From Pycnopodia helianthoides (lineage: Eukaryota > Echinodermata > Asteroidea > Forcipulatida > Asteriidae): DNA of 64,000 nucleotides. Position 1 is the first letter of the stretch; every line of letters starts with the position of its first letter. This document shows, piece by piece, positions 58,190 to 64,000 of the stretch. Both the position numbers and the translations under genes were made by a program. The notes below the pieces were generated by a model. That model did no database searches and was not told where the DNA came from. It saw nothing but the letters and a program-made list of their open reading frames with translations. The stretch covers positions 16,219,703 to 16,283,702 of the forward strand of contig CM063258.1 in NCBI GenBank assembly GCA_032158295.1, given 5' to 3'.

Positions 58190-59801
58190 ATAGATAGAAA
58201 GCGAGATGAAAGCTGGTGGCGTAATCCGTTACTTTCTCACATTTCACACCTCATTCTCCCCGCGATATCGCGAGACTCTGCAAACCAACACGCTCGCTCG
58301 CTACTCTAAATCTCTCTCAACGCTAAGACTACATTTTTGAAGTGGCCGAAGGAAGGGTGATGCGAACTAAACTGCATGTCCTTGTTGACGGCTTGAACGT
58401 GTGCTTAAACACACTGCCTTCTCTCCCCGCAATCACACTCTCTGTATTTTAGCATCTCACGATCTTGTTTTGATGGAAACGAAGATCGCAAGCCTGCATG
58501 CCGACGATCCACTGCGCGGCGGGAACTTTAGTCCTAATCTCATCTTAGGGTCTCGCCGAGACGAAAACAACATCGTGATATGAAAAGACGAAACATCGCC
58601 CGTATGTCAACGAGTCATTACGTTTGTGACGTTTTTATAAAAGTAGATGACAAAACAAAGTTTACATAATATCAAATATGTATGTAAATAGCAACGCCAC
58701 ATCGGTTGTGATACATACAGTTTATTTCTCATTTCATACGATTAACAAAAACATGACGGGCAAAAACATTATTATACCTTTTACACCTTAAATTTGTTGT
58801 AATACATGCTTTTGTTTATTGCTTTTGCCGCACCTTTAATATTGATTTTGCTTTGGATTGTTTGAGCTGATATTTTGCAATTGTTTTCTCTGTGTCTTTT
58901 GTGCATTACAAAATGGCTGATCTTTTTCGTCATCATTCAAAAGAACCCCATGCCGAATAGCGCCCTCTTATGTACTGACTGAGCTGATGTGATCGGCGAA
59001 GTCTAATCCTTCCATCGTGCAGACAATGCCCGCAAAACCCATTACCAAACCTTACCAACCCTCAGAAACCTAAATATATTATAGGCCTATACATTATTAC
59101 TTGTCAAATTTGTGGCTGTTATTATTGTTCTTTATAAAAGTCCATTTTACATTTTTAATGTTTCAACTAATTTGCATTCCACACTTGCATCCTTATTGTA
59201 TCTAACTAGTTGAAAATATTAACATATTAACAACAGTTATGTGTATTTGGCATCTTAAACCACTTCCTTTCTAATTATCCATTTCGTATTTTAGTATCTC
59301 AGTAGATTTTACAATTCGTTCTTTGTGTAATGCTGCAAGACTTATCCCTTTCTACTTAACTTTTTGTCTAATTCGATGTTGACTCTTTTTCCACGTCCGT
59401 CCGTCCGTCCGACCACTTTGCTCTATAATCCTTTTCCATCCATTTTTGACCTTTCTTTGACCTCTTCTCTACCATTACGTCATCATGGCCCCGCCCTTCT
59501 CACACATTCTTGTGTTTTGCCCTCCCGAACCAAATTTACCTACTATGTCCTCTCATGAATATTCATATATCCTTCCTCACGTCCCCTATTCTTTCCATTT
59601 TGTATTCGTTATTCAATCGATTTCATTCATCACATTTTCCTCATTTTCTATTCACTCATTTTATCTTTTCATCGTCGCCTTTTTCACAATCTTCTTTTAT
59701 CAAACATTTATATGTTGCCACGCCCCTCGCTCGCTTCATTCCGGACACGCCCTTTTTAACCCCGCCCTGCCCCGCCTCTCGTCTCTATTTCTTCCAATCA
59801 G
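58190..59801. other. Non-coding DNA, probable intron
   Basis: A CpG-richer patch at about 58250-58320 (ccccgcgatatcgcgag) and a pyrimidine-rich stretch at about 59380-59800 leading to the acceptor at 59801. Open frames in the pyrimidine-rich part (59485-59892) are compositional, apart from the exon at 59802. Confidence 0.45.
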
Positions 59802-59852
59802 GTTACAGGAAAAAGGCCGGACCGACCCCCTTGTTGTACCAGAAGCCTATCG
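59802..59852 (+). CDS. 51-bp internal exon of the same unrecognised gene
   Basis: Acceptor ctctatttcttccaatcag (AG 59800-59801) and donor ATCG|gtatgt (GT 59853-59854). It is 51 bp, so it can be skipped without shifting frame (phase 2 in, phase 2 out). With the GA left by exon 46033-46369 it reads ELQEKGRTDPLVVPEAY, then CG, which the next exon completes as Arg. The frame is open and consistent with both neighbours. No family recognised. Evidence is splice sites plus phase only. Confidence 0.55.
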
Positions 59853-62252
59853 GTATGTCTTGAAGATCCAACATCACAAAGGCACAAACTGAAAATAAAA
59901 GAAAAATGTACCCCCCGCAAACACAACCATTGGCGTCCAGTGAAGTAGTGAATTCCCGTAAAATCCCGTGAAACCCAGTTATATCCAGTGAAGTCCCGTA
60001 AACTCCCGTACAATTTTGTTCACTCCCTCAGCGTGAAATCCCGCCAAGTTATGTAATCTCGTGTGAATTCCCACCTGATGTGAGACCCATATAGTATAAA
60101 CCCTATTAATTATAGTGTATGATTGGTGTGTATGTCGGAAATAGACGTCTCAATGTCAGCTTCGCTTTTGCAGAGTTTGGGTTACTAACCCGTGGTCTAG
60201 TCCCTGCCTCTGAACAATAATACCTGTCCAAGCTATAATGCACCGACACCTTGTTTTTTGTGGGATTTAATTTGGCATTGTGTCCTCATAACTGTGTATG
60301 ATTTTTAGTTGACTGCGTTTTCTAATTTTTTAAAAGACAAGTCAGTCCAGTTAATCCCCCATCCCCGTACTAACAGATGTCAGTCAGTTTCTCCAATGAT
60401 TTTTATTTCATTATTTTATGGTCAATATTCAGTGGTTTTTATTTACGTGAAGTACTGAATATTATGCATTTTCGATTGTACGGAACTGCTGTTCCCGATG
60501 ATCAGCGTTTGTCTCATAAGTGTTTGTAAGACCGCGAGAGCGCACTTCGTGGACACCCTTGACATGGTTCACCGGGACCGCTCTTTCCCCATCGCCTCCT
60601 TGCTTGCTTGAAGGTCCAAGCTCGGACCATCCTCGGGGGAGAGAAAAAAATAAGCCAAAACCAAAAATGCCCTCGGGTTCTTGCCGTACGGTAAAATGAA
60701 AGGCGCTTGACGTAACAGGGTTGTACATCTCAGTGATGACAATCCAATTAAATATTACTAGAGATGACTAAACAATGAAGCCAATTTAATCGTTTTTAGC
60801 AATGTTAATATTAATTATCATTCAATACCAGAAAATATTGGACGTGGTTAACTACAGGACATGACATGTCCTTTAAACCGCTTATAATTATTCTATGCAG
60901 TGTACAGTAAACTTCACATGCAATTCAATCGAGACTGCCCCTTTAATGTTCTTTTAACTCCGTACACCAATATTAACCCTCTTGTTTGACGCTGCCTTTA
61001 CCCCCCCCCCTATTCAGATTATACTGTACACATATGAGATTTCCCTGCAGGTGTTATGCATCACAGCAGTAGTAATGTCATAAACAAATAAAGGGGCAAA
61101 TTGTGGAATTTTGATAAAGTACGGAGATTTTTTCCGCCGGAGGCCTCTGTGCACGGCGCGGACAAGTGTACCGTAATTATCTAAATTTTCTCGGCCGACG
61201 CCACGCTACTATTCACGGTCCTGTGTCTCGCTGGTCTGACGTGTGCTCCCGGTCCAAAGTCTACACACATTGTTTGGTTTAGAACAGTTTCATGTCTCCC
61301 AACTATAATCATAATAGGATCATAATGTCATTAAACTACATGCATCCCAAGAAAAACGGGTGTTTATCGCTATTTAATGACGAACATCAGAACCCTGTGA
61401 ATCCCGAGGTCGTCATCGATTGTTCTGGGGCGATCAAACCCCTAGATCTGACTCCATGATGACAATCATCGAAACCCAAAAACAAAAGCAAAACAAGCCA
61501 GCGGATAACCCCCCGAACGGCTCTGCCTTCGTTTCCATGGCAACGGGAGGACAACATCCTGCCAACCTGACGAGCTTCCCCTGATTCAGTTGCTAGTCTC
61601 TCACTCTTCGGGACAAAACGTCTCTGAGTAGAGTAGATAAGATGTTGGATAACCACCGAGCTCTTTTCCTCACAGGACTTTACCTTAAAGATGAATTCAT
61701 AAGGTGGGAAGTCCGCATTGGAGAGATAACCCTTTAAATTCTAACGTACGACCAGCTGGGTGTCCAATTTACGACGGTATCATTCTTAATATTGTTCTCT
61801 GTAAATTACACTTTTCAAATCACAAACCGGACTTGAAAAAAAACAAGATCTTTGATGTGGCTAGGGATTACGACTTATCAGCCGCGTTTCTGCATGCATG
61901 CCTTTTCCTGCATGCAGATTAAACATGACCGATAAGCCCTAGCCATGCGAAAATTATATTGTTCTTTTTAAGTCTGGGGAAATCTTGTAGTATGTAGAGT
62001 GGAAATCCAATTAGATTAATTGAACATGGAGGTAGAAACACATTAGATATGATCAATCATTGTAATGAACTAATGCAAAGGTTGACTCAAGTATAAAAGT
62101 GCATTCATGGGCACGGCGGCGTATGAACATGTTGAAAATGAGCAGTGCAGGAAACGTAAGAGATGGTTAGCTCTCATTCATCTTCCTTCATTCCTAATTA
62201 ATGTTTTTGTAGAAAAATCGGTAGAATTATTCTTTTTCTTTTCGATGGGTAT
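59853..62252. other. Intron, no other supported exon
   Basis: A degenerate short tandem stretch with gtgaa(t/g)tcccgt words at about 59935-60060. A C-run at about 61002-61011. A TATAAAAG box at 62092-62099 precedes ATG 62107 and a donor-like AAAC|gtaaga at 62155/62156 (16 codons, phase 1), too weak to call. Confidence 0.4.
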
Positions 62253-62644
62253 TTAAAGGAACATTACAGAATTGGTTTTTGCTAACAAAACAGTTTGCTG
62301 GCAGTGTAGCACTTTGTATAATCCACCAGATACATAAACTGACAAACCTGTAGAAGTTTGAGATCGATCGGCCATCTGGGTCACGAGAAAATAGTGAAAA
62401 ACCGATTACACATTTGCATGAAATCATATAGGTTCAACAAATGAATAAAACGCTCACTGAGCGATAAACTCCAATCGGAAAATTAGTTTATTCATTTCTC
62501 ATCAAATATGGCATTTCAGACAGAAATATTTCAAGGGATGTTTTCTACTATCATCATCATTAGACCGTGTAAGTTTTATGTAAATCTGTGATCAAAAGTA
62601 TATTTTACAAGTTTTTTTCTTACCAATTCTGTAATGTTCCTTCA
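62253..62644 (-). mobile_element. TTAA-type MITE, family A, copy with one mutated flank
   Basis: Left TTAA with AAAGGAACATTACAGAATTGG; the right end TAATGTTCCTTCAA carries TTCA in place of TTAA. CGCTCACTGAGCG near 62450. Otherwise full length. Confidence 0.9.
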
Positions 62645-63255
62645 ATAGAAATGTGAAATAATTTATCTCTAGGTTTCAGTCGTACATTCTTTCCTCTGTC
62701 GTTGTTGTATGCGTAGATGCATCCATATCGTACAGGAGTTGTGATAAACGGACCAAACAATTAGCACGCAAAAATGTCATCCCATTTTTTGTGTGTGAGA
62801 AAAACTCAACAGTTTTAAACAATTTCAGTTGTTTTGTGTACTGTTTTTTGACGTGATTAATTCGATTGCGGTAATCGAATTGAGCGATACGATATTAGAG
62901 TCTGTAAATTATATTACATCGACTTAAATAGTAAAGTTAAGACAAAGCCATTTCTCTTGAGGATTAATACCGGTTGGGACTTAGTAATCAATTACCTTTA
63001 ATATTGGAAAATAATCGATTTTTTTTCTCTTGATGATTAGAAATCATTGACTTTATATTTTAGAATGTAAAATAATACATTTTTTCAAAAGTACAAGACT
63101 CAATGCAATAATGTATTTCGAAGGTTTTTTTTAATGACTGTGTCCATTTATGAACTAGATTATTCTACCCCTTTCTTGTCGGTTCCTCAACTACCATCTT
63201 GAAGATGGGGGGCCTCTTCCTCTTCCTGATGAGATTCTGCCTCTTTCTTCTACAG
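62645..63255. other. AT-rich intron end
   Basis: Palindrome-like tcgattgcggtaatcga near 62862-62878. The stretch ends in a pyrimidine-rich tract (ctgcctctttcttctacag) that forms the acceptor at 63254-63255. No other feature is seen. Confidence 0.45.
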
Positions 63256-63361
63256 GGAGGCAGTCACTAATGCCATGATGAACACTACCCCTTCTATAGA
63301 TTGCCACTCGTTGATTGACGGGAGTGACTTTAAACACATAGTAGCACCAAAAACCCATTAG
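63256..63361 (+). CDS. Probable last coding exon of the unrecognised gene
   Basis: Acceptor ctctttcttctacag (AG 63254-63255). In the phase set by the preceding exon it completes Arg and reads EAVTNAMMNTTPSIDCHSL, IDGSDF and KHIVAPKTH, then TAG 63359-63361. No strong donor is seen before the stop; gggA|gtgact and ATA|gtagca are weak alternatives that would let the gene continue past the window. Joined, the three exons give a 165-residue C-terminal segment: Ser/Arg-rich, then basic helical, then this tail with one Cys. A type II Golgi-enzyme stem region is one untested idea. No homolog is recognised. Confidence 0.5.
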
Positions 63362-64000
63362 TCAATATCATATGTATAGGTAGCCAATTTGGTTTGGATG
63401 CTGCTTCTGATTTGCTTACGCTCTTTGTATCAAGATAAGGCACGGTATCTGTTAATGTCAAACTGATTATTCTTCCATGTCTATAAGATCTTTGAATCAA
63501 GAAAATGTACAGCAGCTGCTAAAGAAAAACTCCGACATAGTCCCTTTGAACAAGATAAGGCACGAAATTTGTTAACGTAAAATGAGTTCACCTTTATGTT
63601 TACTCTATTTGAATCAAGACAAGGTACAGTCATTGGTTTAGGCAAAAATCCTTCAGTTAATATGCTTAGTCTCTTTGAATCAAGGTAATGCACAACATTG
63701 GTTATTGTAAAACTGCTTCTTCTTTTTACATTGCTGATTAGTAATGTTGGATTGATACGCTTTCTTTGCGGTCGGCATTTGGACGCATCGTCGACTTGTG
63801 AAGTCTAATCCTAACACCATGTCTTGGCTCTTTACATTGCACTCAACGCAACGTAGCTTGGCTGCTGAGAAGCTCCCTAATTAAACCGCTACATAATCCC
63901 ACACCGTGCAATCGATTCATTTCAATAAATTAGAGTGGTTAATTATCAACCGTACAGTTAGACAACACAACCCGTATATGTAGCTATTCACTCCAGTGTG
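63362..64000 (+). other. Possible 3' UTR with poly(A) signal
   Basis: Holds the tandem repeat at 63419-63733. AATAAA at 63924-63929 is followed by gagtggttaat and, near the window end, ccagtgtg, so it could be the polyadenylation site of the preceding exon. Inference only. Confidence 0.3.
63419..63733 (+). repeat. Degenerate tandem repeat containing CTCTTTGAATCAAGATAAGG
   Basis: About five units of 60-67 bp, each starting (t)ctctttgaatcaagataagg(c/t)ac and continuing with ttggttaatgtaaaactg-like words. It matches the reverse complement of 26640-26960. A minus-strand open frame here (63481-63693) is a repeat artefact. Confidence 0.75.

Noticed and set aside
59485..59892. 135- and 117-codon overlapping frames
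   Set aside because: They come from a pyrimidine-rich stretch; only the 51-bp spliced segment inside is kept.
62107..62155. TATAAAAG box followed by ATG and a donor-like site (MGTAAYEHVENEQCRK)
   Set aside because: The ATG lies before the expected start site for that TATA box, the donor is only moderate and its phase does not fit the next exon.

Overview
The window looks like a stretch of a large animal genome, most likely a marine invertebrate deuterostome, and an echinoderm such as a sea star is my best guess. Several things point this way: intron-exon structure with GT-AG boundaries, AT-rich sparse coding sequence, and many short non-autonomous DNA elements bounded by TTAA. There are also fold-back repeats ending in GGGCCCAATTT and tRNA-derived SINE-like fragments. 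The species call is inference from the repeat style. There is no bacterial operon, phage or CRISPR content.

Genes. The left edge holds the last coding exon (482-599, + strand) of a G9a/GLP-type histone H3K9 methyltransferase (EHMT). It encodes the end of the SET domain and the post-SET zinc knuckle, followed by a probable 3' UTR. The right third holds a second, unrecognised + strand gene. Three exons (46033-46369, 59802-59852, 63256-63361) have clean splice sites and join in one compatible reading frame. They encode a Ser/Arg-rich low-complexity segment, a Lys/Arg/Glu-rich helical segment and a short tail. Upstream and inside this gene are several possible first exons that begin with ATG and end at good splice donors, notably 9081-9189, 16946-17033 and 48343-48415. 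All three donors are in phase 1. The two upstream ones could join the 46033 acceptor in frame, so alternative promoters with different N-termini are a testable possibility. Weaker minus-strand exon candidates are at 7777-7956, 24336-24392, 34531-34588 and 57966-58189.

Repeats. At least ten elements of about 300-410 bp with TTAA ends fall into four families (called A-D here). They share a piggyBac-like layout: TTAAAGG ends, a family-specific central palindrome and one common subterminal module. Tandem arrays include a 36-bp minisatellite (39350-39852), a 16-bp minisatellite (40803-41130) and a roughly 20-bp array with a 121-bp higher-order period (45410-45955) just before the 46033 exon. A degenerate roughly 65-bp repeat occurs at 26640-26960 and again, inverted, at 63419-63733. 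Other items are a recent 116-bp tandem duplication, a 113-bp duplication, GGCTACGG hairpins, an array of GGGTCA/TGACCC palindromes and several small hairpins.

Most of the rest is AT-rich non-coding DNA in which I see no gene. Long open frames over the minisatellites are artefacts of repeat periodicity.
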